A stretch of DNA of 64,000 nucleotides from Fasciolopsis buskii. Its lineage: Eukaryota; Platyhelminthes; Trematoda; Plagiorchiida; Fasciolidae. Positions 46,601-59,600 of the stretch are shown piece by piece. The notes below the pieces were generated by a model, which was not told the DNA's origin, searched no databases, and saw only the letters and a list, made by a program, of their open reading frames with translations. The DNA lies in NCBI GenBank assembly GCA_008360955.1, contig LUCM01007389.1:11541-75540 (forward strand), in the 5' to 3' direction. Each line of letters begins with the position of its first letter. Positions within the stretch are counted from its first letter, which is position 1. The position numbers were made by a program, and so were the translations under genes.

Positions 46601-49600
46601 TAGACGCTTGTAAATAGTTGCAACAATTAGTGTTCAAATAATTTCAAGAAGTAGATGGGCCTGTATTCAAAGTTACCTAATCAATGGAAAAGATTCCGTG
46701 GAAATGAGTAACTACTTGAGACATCTGCAGGGGGGAATTGTGCCGAAACGAGACAGCTATTTAAATGTCATTTCTTCGGACAGAGTTTTCCGCTAGGTCA
46801 TTTTCTCATCTGGAGACCAGTACCTCTGTTTTGACTGTGGTTAATAGCGAGCCGAAAGTAGGGCAAAGAAGGATTATGGGCAAGAAACATTCAACAGAGC
46901 AGCTCTTCGGGGTTTGTTGCGAAGTTTTATGAGGTTGGTGATGGAAATTTAAAAAGGTGTTTCAATTTTTTATCAACTTCACATTACAGATCTTTAGTTT
47001 ACTCATACTAACCAGAAAGAATATTGAAGAAGTCTATGGTGCCGTTGTTGTTTTACCTTTTCCCGCCTTGGTACGAATATTATTAACCTCGGAACATCCC
47101 CGCAGACCATCAGAGCAACTATCAACACCCAAAAGTCATGAAATTAGACCTTGAGTCTACTCCGGCATTTTAAGGATCATCAGTCTTACTTGTTTAGCGT
47201 GTTCCGAACGAGGCTGGAATATAGAATAGATACTAATGAGTCGAAACTCATAGTCCTTAGACTGTCTGGACTGTATTATCGGTTACTTGATTTGAAACAA
47301 CTTATGATATGGAGCCAACCTTTTCGTAAGAGACTGACTTTTATAACGAATGATTTACGTGTATGGAAGCTAGTTATTCCTGAAACTTCACATGCGATCG
47401 ATGGAGCTCGGTACCTGCTGGGGCACTTATAATATTATAGTATTATAGTATTATCAATCATTTCCAACTGAGATCAAAGTGTTGTACTGGGCCTCGCTAC
47501 TATTCACTAATTAATCACGGTTGATGCTTCATGGTGTAGCATTTAGTGTCTAAGGAAAATTTACAACTTAATTTGAAAAGGATGGCTTTCATCACGCTTC
47601 ACACTTCGTTCCTGAACCAATTTCAGTAGAACAACTGAATACCTTCAGTGTTTGTCAGCCTAAGGTCATTTCCTCCCACTAGCAAAAGTTCCGTTATAAT
47701 AAATGCGCCCCTCGGGATGAAATTTGATTTGAGCACTGCAATTGAATGTTGAAGGAAATGGTGATCAAACTAACTAGACGCGTTGACGTTAATTAAATCC
47801 TTACGATAATAAACTGTGCACTGAGTTCAAGAAGCCTATGCACACCTGAAAATTGTTGGTTCGTATCTGATGAAAATAGGAATGATCAGTGATGAATTAA
47901 CCCCGATGGTATTCTTGCGAAATATGATTCCCAACTTCCCAATTTTCTATTTACATTAGTGGGAGACTTTGTATGATTTTCCCAATTATTCACCGTCCAG
48001 CAAAAATTTGGAAGCTTTGTACAGTTGTTTCACTCTTGCTGGGAATCTTCAGTCATCTTGAAAGAACTGGGACGCACTAATGCTGTTGATTCCATACAAG
48101 GATGAAACACCTGTACTCGGCTGTCGTGACCCGCAACGGCAAATTGGATGTTCATATTTATTGACGAATGGTTTAGGAAATTGTCTACTTACAAAGGTTT
48201 GTGAAACCATTTACGGCTATGCCCGAATCCTCGGAACACACTGCACAACTTGGGAAGCCTTGCTCGAATCTCGCCGCTAGTGCCCACCCCTCCTACTACG
48301 CGAGTAACCTGCAGGAAATAATGTAGAGATTGATGGTCGTCACGTGTCACAACTGCCGCATCAGATGTCGCATGGATACCATGCATTCTGATGCATCACA
48401 TCATAAGTAAAGATACTTGAAAAGTACATTCTGTCCACAATCAGATGGTCTTGAAGCTTTAGCGCAAATAACCTCGGGTTGTTCTTTCACTCGCCCAGTA
48501 TTGTTGGTAGCCGGAGCAGTAACGATGGCAACAGTATCTGTAGTAACAGGATTAATAATTTTTTTTTAAATTATTAAGCAACAAGTGTACAATGTTTCTG
48601 AAAGAGTTCCGAGGTCATGGAAAGAGTGCAGGATTAACGATGGAAGAGCACTACCTTGTAGTATTAGTATCAGTGTTAGCATTGGTAGTGGTAGTAGTAG
48701 CAGTAATAGTAATATAACTAGTAGTGATAATGATAGGAGAGAAAACGCCCAATGATGCTGAATTATTCAACACCTATACCAAAGGGATAATACAAGAATC
48801 GGTCAGTTTCTAGAATTTCGTTGTTTTTGCATGCTACATTGCAGTCTGATTTAAGTCAGAGAACTTTCCTATCCCTGCTAGGTTGCGTGTGCGCAATGAA
48901 TTAGGGGGTGAATAAACCAAATGCATTTTTAAAGAAAAATCTTCCAAAATCTGTTTGGTACATTTGGTAATGCATGTCGTCATATGAGGTGATTCTAATT
49001 TACAAAACGTTAAGCACAATATATTGATTTTTTGGGACATACCTCGACTGTAATGGTTCTAGTCCACGTGCAATGGGAGTTAAACTACAGTAGCAAACAA
49101 TTTGACGAGAAGTTTCTAGCAAAAGGCTAAAACGACTGCGTTCAAAATCACGTCCAGGGTAATACGAACACTTAAATTTTTCAGTAGTTTTTTTCGATTA
49201 TCGATGATATTCCATTTAGCTTTCATGTCATCACAAATCAAGACCCGAACCGAATGTTGTGGATCGAGACCAGCATTCGTCGCCAGCGGGATTTAGCTGG
49301 CTGTTTTTTAGCTTGATAACATGGACGAGATAGATTCCGGTGGAAATATCCTGAAATTTTGATAAGTCACCCGCACACGAGAGAAACTGGCGAGCAATTT
49401 TCATCCAGTTAGTTAACTATCCATTAATCTGCCAACAGAGGAAGACATTACAAAAAGCGTTCTTCCGTGACTGGCAATCTAATGCTCTTGTTTGTTTAAT
49501 CTGACACGTGCCGCCTTTGACTGGCTGTGTGGGTAGAAAAAGAGATATGCTGATGTCGACACCATCAGTCGTGTTTTCATCCACACTTCCACTTATACCC
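46601..49600. other. upstream region of the bsx-type gene, no gene recognised
   Basis: Contains open frames of up to 93 codons on plus (46957-47154, 47151-47432) without recognisable motifs, and a low-complexity patch at 48.66-48.74 kb. It should hold the bsx promoter, but no element could be assigned. Confidence 0.35.
48656..48740. repeat. imperfect GTA/TAG trinucleotide tract
   Basis: Runs of TAGTA, GGTAGTGGTAGTAGTAGCAG and TAATAGTAATATAACTAGTA form a degenerate trinucleotide microsatellite. Confidence 0.75.
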
Positions 49601-49619
49601 CTGTCATATTTGGACAGGG

Positions 49620-51035
49620 TAATAATGTGACAGTTACAGGTTTTTCTAGAGAAAAGATACTCGAACTTCGCACAACTAAAATTACCACAAGGGTTGGTCC
49701 TAGCAGTGGATCTTCGGCTCTTCTAAAGCATGGTGCTGTGCCTCCGACGGATGCATTTATTTCTCTGATTAACTCATCATTAAGCTCTCACTGCTGGAGA
49801 CCTGTCACTATTATTCCCATCCCAAAATCTAGCAGTTCGGCTGCATTAGCAAAACGTTTTCCCCCATCGCCTTAACATCTTTTAGTCTTAAACTGACGGA
49901 GCATGCTATACTTGTGCACCTGCGTTCTTCTATGTACCCTCCTGATGACCCTTTTCAGTTTACCTATAAATCCAGTAGATTCACTTTGGACGTTGTCGCC
50001 TCCCTCATTCATAACATTTGTAAGTCCTTAAACGCATTGATGAACTCTGTGCCTTTCTAGAATATTCGTCGGCGTTTGATTCGGTCCCACGGTCCATTTT
50101 ACTTCACAAACTGCAAACATTTGGTTGTCCCACGTTTTTATTAGCATGGTTGTCTGATTACTTTACTAATGGAACCCAGTGCACAAAACTGGGTGGTAAA
50201 ACTTCAAAACTGTTGGTTAACGACTCAGGCGTGCTTCAGGGTGCTGTTCTTTAATCGTTTCTTTTCTCTACTTACATCAGCGACTTATATACTAGCTCCC
50301 CTTGTCATCTGTTTAAGTATGCTGATGATGTTGCCCTCTCTCAAGCCATTTCGAACAACCATGATTTTCAAAGTTTTTCCAACAATCTATCTGTTTACGA
50401 TTTCTCCACACAAGCTGGTTTAAATCTCAACGCATCTAAATGTTTCGAGTGACTGTTATCATTCTCTCTCCCTCTCTCGGTCAGCCCACTCATCCGAAAC
50501 GTCTTCCATCAACTCAAAAATTACTTGGCAGGGCTATTTCTGTGAAATACCTAGGAGATACTATTGACAAAATCTGAAGTGGACTTCGCACATTTCCATC
50601 TATGTAAATAATCTCCGACGATTATCATTTCAAGTCAGAAAGCTTTGGCACTATAAGGTGAAACAAAGCACCATCTCTCGATTTGTGTACCAATGTTTTT
50701 CCAATCCTTCTTTACCGTTTTCCTGTTATTTTTCCGGGTTTACTTAGAAAAGACTTTAAAATTCTTCGCCGGGGGCCATCAATTATTAGCTATTTGCCTT
50801 TCATACCACTTACTGATTCACTCTTCAATCTGTGATCAGCAGTTATCAGCATGCGAGAAATTTGCTCACAAAATACTGTCAGATTCCACGCATCTTCTGC
50901 ACAACGATCTTTCAAAGTATCGCTCTCATAGTTCAACACTATCTGCTGCTCGTTCCATGCTCTGTAAAATCAATATTTATAGGAACTCCACTGTCCTGTA
51001 TTTAGCACCCATTTTATACAAACCGTGACCATGTT
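49620..51035 (+). mobile_element. decayed CR1-like LINE (reverse transcriptase and C-terminus)
   Basis: Plus-strand RT blocks in order: RPVTIIPIPKSSSSAAL near 49795, LTEHAILVHLRSSMYPPDDP then FQFTYKSSRFTLDVVASL near 49890-50010, YSSAFDSVPRSILLHKL near 50065, LAWLSDYFTNGTQCTKLG near 50145, NDSGVLQGAVL near 50220, FKYADDVAL near 50312 with the YADD site at 50318-50329 intact, and the C-terminal SACEKFAHKILSDSTHLLHN near 50850. At least four frame changes and several stops (one inside the GAVLS block) make it inactive. The 5' end, including any endonuclease, is missing. Confidence 0.8.
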
Positions 51036-51189
51036 CGAGTTGAAGTCCTGAGTGACGTATCATAATGCGCTCTGATTATTCTTCGATGAGTCATTTTCCA
51101 AATCTTTTACAAGGTGATGAGTGCAAATATTCTCCTGTTTTTATCCCTACTTTTTGACTGAAATACGGCATTATTTTTTTGTACGCAAA

Positions 51190-51262
51190 TGTCTATGCGA
51201 TACAATACAGTGCAATACAGTTAAATACAATACAACACAATACAATACAATACAATAACATT
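51190..51262. repeat. (AATAC)n tract downstream of the LINE
   Basis: About a dozen imperfect then perfect ATACA units. CR1-type LINEs often end in short tandem repeats and not poly(A), so this may be the 3' tail of the element just upstream; the 150 bases between would be its 3'UTR. Confidence 0.8.
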
Positions 51263-51799
51263 AATGCCCCCGTTTCAGAAAACTTCACACTGGTGATAAA
51301 CGACAAAGTCGAAGTTCAACTGGTTCATTTGTTACGAAACAAACCTGCAGCGGCCTATTTCCACCCAAGCGAGTACTGTGCGGATTGTAAATACGGATCC
51401 TCCTTATTCGTTAATCGAAACTGGACGAGGAAAAATACTCTTAGCTAAGTGGATTCCGCTCAATCTTATTGACAGTTTGCGTAAAATGGTTAGTGCATCG
51501 CACTAGATATTCCCTGAATGCTTTGTAATCATTTGACCAATGCCAGGTAAAACAGATGGCTTCTAAATACTATTTCTGTGCTGTAAGGGAGGGCTTTCTA
51601 ATCTTATTACCATGGCTTTACTAAGCAGTATAGAAATTTCATTCGATTATGGAATTGCGGAAAGAATGATCGGGTTGGATCAATATTCCAGGACCTCTTG
51701 GAAAGAGCAACTTCACACGAGCTGATAGTAGATTTAAGGCTAGGTATCACGGTTTGCGATCGGTTTCAGCCAGTCAGTACAAACCAGCCTGTTGATTTA

Positions 51800-53480
51800 T
51801 GAAACTGTTTGCGTTGAGAAACAACACAGAACACCTGAAGTGCCTTAAGGAATTGCAGAATAACTGGGTTATTTATCCAAGACCAGACAGAGATGTGAGA
51901 ATCGTAAAAGGGACTCTATAGATGAGGTGAAACCTGTACTAGACGACTCGTCGAACTTCAAGTTTAACTCGACCGAAAAAGATAGAACAATTCAGATAGA
52001 AAAAGCGATTTCCAAGAAAGCACGGTTATTGAGACAGAAGGGCTTCATAGATGCTGCTGCGTCTGAACGAATAGACCAACCGAGACGATTATTCCGAAGC
52101 TGCACGAACTGCCAAGGTACAAAAGGGGGCGGCGGCCTTGAAACTTATCACTGACATGAGCAAACCGTCATATCACATGGTAGCGAAGTGGTTACCTAGG
52201 TTGCTGGAGTCGGTGCCGTTAACGGTCTCAAGGCGCAGCTTACGCGGCACCTTCGAATTCCTGGAAAACGTCTGAAATTCAGCTCTTTCTCACTCGAAGT
52301 CACCTCACTGTTCACAAATGTATCGATCAGTGAAACAATTGTGTGAATCCACTCTTGAAAACAATATCGACGTGGGTGTTTCGGTGGATGAACTGAGGCA
52401 ACTCCTTTTCGTGTGCGCACAAAATCTTCGGTTTAAATTTAATGGAGAGGTTTATCGTCAAAAAGATAGGATAACAGTGGAATCGTCTCTGAGGGCCCTA
52501 TTCATCGATGTGTTTATGGCAGAACTTGAAAATACCCTGTTACAGCCATTGACTGGATAGCTTGCACGCTGCAAACGTTTTATTGACAATATCATTTGCG
52601 TCGTAGATTACACTGTCGGTATCACACATATACACACACACTGTGCACATTCATCAGGGTCCACCGTGATGTCCGGTTCACGCTTGAAAATGAAAACGAC
52701 AGGATAGCATACCTAGGTGTTCGCCCAAGTCGTCGAGTGGATGGCTCCGCACAGCTATCCCTACAGAGGAAAGCTACATGGAACGTCTAGTGTATTCATT
52801 TCAGCAGTTTCATACTGCTTAAAGTAAGACGAAATCTAGTACGTTGCTTGATCAAAAGGGCACGAAAAACCTGCACTGACGATACTAAAGAGGAAAAGTT
52901 GCGTCTTCTACGGGATGCTTCGGCAGAACAGCTATCCTGAACGTTAAATTGACAAAACCATGAAGGGCGACATAAGCAACTGTAGAAAAAAGCCCTGCGC
53001 ATCATTTTAACTTTTAGGGGTGACAATCTAGCGGACGTCACCTATCACAGACTGCCCGGAGCTGTTGATAAGACGCTCCGCGCAGCAAAACTGCAAATCC
53101 TGTTTCCGTCAAGGCCACTCGCGCGGTCACGCCTGAAAGATGGTGTACCGGATACGATGGCCTCATTCTGTGTATAGTTATTCACATGTTCCTGTGGGAC
53201 AGCGTACCTTGGCCGTACGTTCACCGCCCACCCGAAAAGGGTTCCTAAACACCACCCGGCCTGATTAAGCACAGGAGCGATTAAAACTATCACCAGTGTT
53301 CGCAATTGGTTGCTTCCAGCCGCTTAGTGAATGCAATTGAAGGGTTCAGAATAATCTACAAAGTCAGTAGATTATCAAAACAGGTGAAGTCCCGGATCTT
53401 ATCTAAAGCTGAGGCTGCATGTATTCGTCTCTGCGATCCCCTTTTGTGCCCAAAAGCTGTTCATGCAAACGCTGAAGCTT
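51800..53480 (+). mobile_element. decayed Penelope-like element with RT and GIY-YIG-like segment
   Basis: In shifting plus frames: RPDRDVRIVKG near 51880; KPVLDDSSNFKFNSTEKDRT at about 51927-51990; an LPxxxKG-type block near 52110; FKFNGEVYRQKDR near 52430, followed by a mutated GSPLGP block and DVFMAELE; RFIDNI at 52576-52593 in place of YVDDI, so the second catalytic Asp is Asn. A C-terminal CSCGTAYLGRTFTAHPKRVP near 53190-53240 has the tyrosine and GRT pattern of the GIY-YIG nuclease fused to Penelope RTs. It ends with ILSKAEAACIRLCDPLLC near 53400-53450. Many stops and frameshifts; inactive. Confidence 0.8.
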
Positions 53481-53499
53481 CCCTGGCCCACTCGCCACT

Positions 53500-55900
53500 C
53501 CCGAAAATCTCGAATCCCCCAAAACCTCAAGGCACGGGTGTGAACCACATCTCTCCAACCCATAATTTCGACCTCCATTCGTCACACACACACAGGCACA
53601 ACAATTGACATATTCTGACTATTAGAACTGTAACCTATCATCCCCCTCTCATTTGCAGTAAATCATGTTTAATGTTATGTATTGACACGATTACGAATAA
53701 AGGAAAGCGAGTGTGTTCGTCGCACTACGTTGTTTCTCAGTTTGCGCTGGGATTAATCGGAAAACGATTTGCTCTTAGCGAAATCACGCTGGTGAAGTCT
53801 AATACGCCAGCAATCTTTGTTCAGAAACAATTGTTGTTTGATTACTGGGCTCCCTTGGCAATGGTAAAGTAATCTCTACCTCTGACTTGTTAAGCCGCGC
53901 ATGAACTTATGCTCTTTGTTCTGGAGATCTACGGGATAAACGAACTCCAAATCCGTGCAAACCTGTGGGAATCTGTTGTACGGTGGTGCGCACATGTATC
54001 GCTCACGTTACTCTATCCAGTCGGATATCCAATAAGTTTATCTGAAATACCGATCACCCAGTTACGTAATACACATTAGGTGATATCATTGGGTTCGACG
54101 AGATGGTTTCATTTAGAAATCAGCTATATGAGTTCATTACAAGTTTAATTTAACACCATTCCTACTACTACCATTATTTTTGTTACCACATTACATTCTT
54201 TGATAATGTTTACTTCATTTGAAAAGGTGATTTATCCGCTACTACCATGCGCTTGACTCCAACATTCACTGCTGAGTGTTATAGATCTAAACGCTTTGAT
54301 ATGAAACTACAGCGGTCCTTTATTCTCAGTTCCTCATAATAGACGTCGTAGGTTCTCATTGTCTTGTAGATGTTTTGCTGGTACTCAGCACAATTCACTT
54401 CCTCAGTCGGATTTGTACTTGATTAATTATTCTCACCGTGCTCCATAGGATTACCATGCATGTGCTCGTGCTCTACTTAATAATAGGTGGCTGTGTATAG
54501 GACCTTGTGCGTGTTATTACCAGAACTTGAATGCGATCAACAGCTTGCAGATTTGTGATGGTTTTCACAGATGATTCGCCACGCGGCATCAACGCCAAAA
54601 AAATAATGAACCATGGTAGAAACGCGAGTGCTACTGTTGCTTCATCCTTGTCAGGAATCCTCAGCGCGGCATACGCGTCACACTAAGTGAGACGCTAACC
54701 TGAGGAGGGCGATTTTGGCTCGAATATCCTAGCCTCTAAGCTATTTAGTCTGGTTCACAACAATTTGCTGGACCTCGACAGTGTGTGCATGATACGGAAT
54801 CTATCATGCGGTGGCTTTTGCAGAGCCATGGTCGACTGGCGTACTCAATTCCCCTTAAAGAGGAATTGCCCCAGACGTCACCCGTATATCTACAGGCTTT
54901 ACAAACGACCCACTGGGATTGACTACTTCACCTAAATGGGATTAGGTTTATATAGGATTAGGTTTATGTACAAGTTTCCAAATATTGATCTCAGCTATAT
55001 CATGCTATTATTTCGGACATCAGAATAACGATGGTGATAACAGTAGTTATTTTAACATTAACAATAATAGCAATAATTACTATCTTCATTACCTTGGTCA
55101 TCTGAATGGCTGCCATCATAATCAGCTAATTGGATGCAACTGTTTTTATTACTTCTTGTTAATCAAAGCACCATAGTTACACAAAAATTTGTAATGGAGA
55201 AGTGAATAACAATTTAACCTCTCCTCATGATCGTGATAAACATGCCTCAACAAGTTAAAGTATGAAGAGATTGCACAATGTAAAATCCAAGCAGAGTTGC
55301 ATCGTTTTTTATATGAGCATGAGTTATTTGCTCACTTAACCTAATGGGAAATAGTTATTGTTTATTACTTACCAATAATTCAACGCGTCGTTCTATAAAA
55401 CCAAGCTGAATTGCACTGGTATAAGTGAAACGCCCATTTATTTGTCATCGCACGGATTTCGTGCTTGTACGAAACTCTGAACGCTCTTTTCTTGTGGCAT
55501 TGGGCTAACGGAATAATGATGAAACAAATCCCATGGGATCTATGTTTGAACTGTTTAGTACAGTGACCCTTAAATTTCCGTGAATTGTTACCTAGTAGGT
55601 ATCGGGAATATTTGCGTGATCTACACCATTTGTTAACCTAACGTGATCAGGATGGGTGCAGTGATGGACTTCACGATATGGTAGCTGAATTTCACGTTAG
55701 CTTACAGAGGAAGATGAAATGGTCATCTACTCATTTTCCATGCAGATCCGAGAACCGGCCTGATTTTCAATTCGTTTCGTAGGGAAATGGACGAATTTGG
55801 GTCGAAAAAGTCACAAGATCAGACTGATATTGACTATACACCAATAACGTTATTGCTCGACGAAATTAAATAACTAGTGTTCATTTTCATGATAATTAAT
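53500..55900. other. no gene recognised
   Basis: Intergenic by inspection. A poly-AAT-like low-complexity patch occurs near 55035-55080. No coding or RNA feature could be supported. Confidence 0.35.
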
Positions 55901-55910
55901 AAATACTCAC

Positions 55911-56073
55911 CTGGCAATATCGAATAGTCGTACTGATAGATGCTCAACTGATCCGTATGCTCATCCACTTTCGCATCATATGTGCATTTCGGTCGTGAGT
56001 GATTACTTTTTCCCCATACTTGAGCGGGAGCCGCGACCAAGCCCGTCACAAATATACGTGCACGTTCTCCACC
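55911..56073 (-). CDS. candidate exon of unknown gene
   Basis: Open minus-strand segment between acceptor TTGTTTACACAG and donor GTGAGT, phase 0 in and 1 out. The peptide GGERARIFVTGLVAAPAQVW and onward to QYDYSILPG is not recognised. Good splice sites are the only support; no neighbouring exon was identified. Confidence 0.25.
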
Positions 56074-56699
56074 CTGTGTAAACAATCCCGACGGGATAAT
56101 TTGTCTATGTCTACCATACCTCCTTTCTTCTTCCTGCCCCCTCGGTTTTCGCCTCTCTCCAAAACTGCATCCTCCGCCTGGGGAGACAGGATTTCCAGGC
56201 AAATTGGTCTGATTGGGCACTTAGGAAATCGTTCGCTGAAACTGAGACGCTTTGGTTTGTTTGTTCTGTTGCTTGTCTTCTTTCGTGCTTCTGTCCACAT
56301 CTATGTGAGTGTTGTGTGTTCGTTTGGGAACGCAGTCTAACGATCAGGCATAATTGGCGCATATCAGTCGGCGTGCAACTTGTGCATCCTAATTTCCAAG
56401 CTTGGGTCAGTGGGGTGTTAGCCATCTCCACAATTTCGGTACTTTTGAGAGCTGATGCTCCACCAATCACGTGCATGCAATTTATAATCGCACCGACCGA
56501 CCGACCGACGTTCGGACAAGAAAATATCGAGATAAAGAGGAGTAATGCGCAATTTGGCGAAGGATACTCAATTCATCGAAAGGCGAATTATGTGAATATA
56601 TTTATTTCTGAATGCGGTTTGCGAGTGTGCTTGTGCGTTGATGCGTTTGTGTACTAAATGAACGGGGTCGGTATTCTGTGGAACGAAAGAACAGTAAGT

Positions 56700-59600
56700 T
56701 TTGGCCAGTTCACATCGTCTCTCAATTCTGCGATTATTCAGGCGCGTTTGAAGCCTGTAGGTTTACCAGCCAGTCAGACAATACATTTAAATCGAAGTGT
56801 CATCCCAAAGGGATTAATCAGGCAATTGTAGATTGGCGTGATCTCGTGTAAGGGGAAGTTTACTTAGCATCCACTTTAAGTGAAATCCATTCCATCGGGA
56901 AAATCAGTAGGTACATTTATTTTTCACTTCCAAATGTAGCCTTTTCTGCACATTATGTTTATGCATATTAGTCGCTGAGAGGTAAACAATAATAAATTCT
57001 CCGACAATTTTTTCATCTAAGGTGGATGCTGCACCCTATGACCATAGGGCATTGAGAAAGGAATTGTCAGTGTGAATGTCCATTTCGTAACAGCGATCAT
57101 CACGGTGACACACAAAGCTAACCTCGTTTTAGTCACTGTGGTGTCACGTACTAAGTTCCTTTAAACTGAAAGGAACAGAAGAATACGAGAGTTGTCGGAA
57201 GGTGTTATGATTCTATCCAGTGCATCGGGGTGCGGATTTGTAAGTAACCATCCATTAGTTGCAACCGGTCAAGTGACATTCTGTTTACGGTATATTTTTC
57301 ACCCAGGCCTTGAAAAGAACTAACACCAAGGTGTGCCACTACAAGACTTCAAAAACTAAACAACATTTTGTTCCCTATCCCCTAGATCTTTTTTCTTCCA
57401 CACTCCTTCCAACTTGAAAACACCTCTTTGTCTCTCGTTTATGACATCATTGTCGGTTTATGCTTTTTTCTACATCAAAAGTTGCGGTGTCACGTACGAT
57501 GACACGTTACTTAAATCAAACATCTATTAGGATATCCACACTTTATCAAACTGCTATCAAGTGCCAGTTATCTGGAACATTCTATATGGTGGAACTACTA
57601 AAAGAAGAGGTGATCAGTCGGTCTGCAAATAAAAGGCGCCAATTCATTATCTTAGTTGTGTTCGAGAGCTCCGAAAACTTTTAAGTTATAACATTTTCCG
57701 CTTTTTTCATCTGCATTTCGAACTCATCAAAACACAGCATTTTTTAGATAGTGAAGTGAGACTTTGGTGTTAAATATGAATGCCTAAATGGTGATGGAAT
57801 TGAATGGTGCGGGAGTTGGTTATCAGATTTTTGGCAATGTCGGAGTCAGCGGTTTTACAAAAGCTTGATTTTACCGTTTATGGACATTCGCATTATTTTT
57901 CTTCCCGTCACGGTCATCATCGTCAGCATCCGAATATTGATAGTATTACTGCTAATAATAACAGATTCACTGTGTCAAGATGCACACAGGCGGTTCTGAT
58001 GAGCTTTGCCGGCTTGATATTTTCGTTGTACTGTTTTTTGGTTTGTTTGCTAACGCATATACTTTATTCAAAAGCTTTTCTGTCTCTCAGTGGATCATGT
58101 CATTTCAGACTTTACGCTGTACTAATGATATAATAGAATGCATCATTGTTAAGAAGCCAGGAAACTCTGCTAGGCAGCGCTGAGCAGAAGTGCATACCGT
58201 CAGACTTTCCATTAGTTTGCTGATGGGGAAATGGCCTTCAAGCTAAAGGTTAGCTTTGAACAAAGTGGTCTCACATTGAGTAGACAGCAGTGGACAGGGA
58301 ACGGCAGGGTTGTGAATGTAAAGGATTTTTACCTGTCAAGAGTCTTTCCTAGAAGATTCCACGAAAGTCATAGTGGTAGTATTGCGATATGATGAATGTG
58401 GTCAGTCAGTAAAGTAAGACCGCTAACTCGTATCACGTCCCTTTGAAACGACCTTTATTTAAAAATTCGAATGAATCAGTTGGCTGACCACGGGCTCATC
58501 TGTTTCGAAAAGGTTGCTTTACGAGTTAAAATTAGCTGAACTAAGATTAGAAGTGGATCCAAGGATAAACCGTCTTAATTTGGGGCGGAGAGCCAAGTAG
58601 CACAACGGCTAACAAAACGAAAAACGAATAAAATAATGGGCAACTCCAGAAGTGATCTTAACGACTTGCAACTGTGTACGCAAATTACCAACTTCCCGAT
58701 AAATGCGCACGTTGGTTTCTCTTATGTTACAGTCCATATCATCCAAGCATAAATTGACTTCCGATCACACTTGCGATAGTGTCTGTGAGGGGATTCCTGC
58801 CATCGGTCCTTCATCCCTCTTTTACTTAGCTTCCAAAAACATCAAACCCAGTTCAACTGGCTGATGGGCTTCTTTGGTCTTGGCGTCCCATTTAAGCTGG
58901 TCACATTTAATGAACGAATGCTGATGCACATAAGGCTACAGGCGTGTTCAGTTTGCACATTGGAAACGCTAGCCACCCAAGCGTTGTATCTAGAAGACCC
59001 GCACCCCGCGCTCCTGCTCTATCGTTTGATTGATTTCTCCAGTCATTTTTCTATGAAGCTTCATTTCTGCCTATCTGGGACTTGGATGCTATGACTTTTG
59101 GTTTTGCTGGCATAGGGAGAGGACTGAAGCTGCCCTGCTTCAGAGAATTTCAATTAGTGGTTGATTGTGTACAGTGAGGCATAGTTTCGTGCGGAGTATG
59201 CAGTCATCGCTCAGGTGGAGATCCCTAAGGAATTCGAAGCCCTAGGGCGATCCTGGCTCCGAAAACCTTTTCTTAGCTTTATTTAAAGGTGCAAGAAAGC
59301 TAGTTGGAGAACTTCAGACATAGTCGTTTAAAATCTGGTTATCCGGGCAAGGAGCTCCTCCTTGAGCTGGATCTATCCATCATTTTGATCAGCTAACATA
59401 ACGGCTCGCGTAGTGATTGCACCAAATGTAGCGGTATTAATCTAATCCCTTTAGCATCAAAACTGTTAGCGTGTCACGCATAGCATGTTGTCCAACACAT
59501 ACAAAAAAAATTTAAATAAAGGAGGCAGGAATTTATGGTGATCGTGGATGCATGCATCAAAACTCTTGTCTGAGATAGTTATGACTGTTGATATGCTCTT

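Noticed and set aside
46332..46637. Minus-strand 101-residue frame overlapping bsx exon 1
   Set aside because: It is a shifted frame of the homeobox exon and lacks its own motifs.
48400..48480. Short plus-strand peptide STFCPQSDGLEALAQ resembling the HPQSDGLVE block of LTR-retrotransposon integrases
   Set aside because: Only about seven residues match, and no zinc-binding, DDE or RT blocks were found nearby; too short to support a Gypsy element.
54930..54970. GGATTAGGTTTATATAGGATTAGGTTTA as an interstitial telomere repeat
   Set aside because: Only two imperfect units, and they do not match the TTAGGG register expected for flatworms.
55834..56476. Overlapping frames of 113-128 residues on both strands
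   Set aside because: Mutually overlapping frames in a GC-richer patch; at most the splice-bounded part at 55911-56073 is worth keeping, at low confidence.
58585..58625. A-box-like GCCAAGTAGCACAACGGCTAAC
   Set aside because: No B box follows within tRNA-like distance, so neither tRNA nor SINE is supported.
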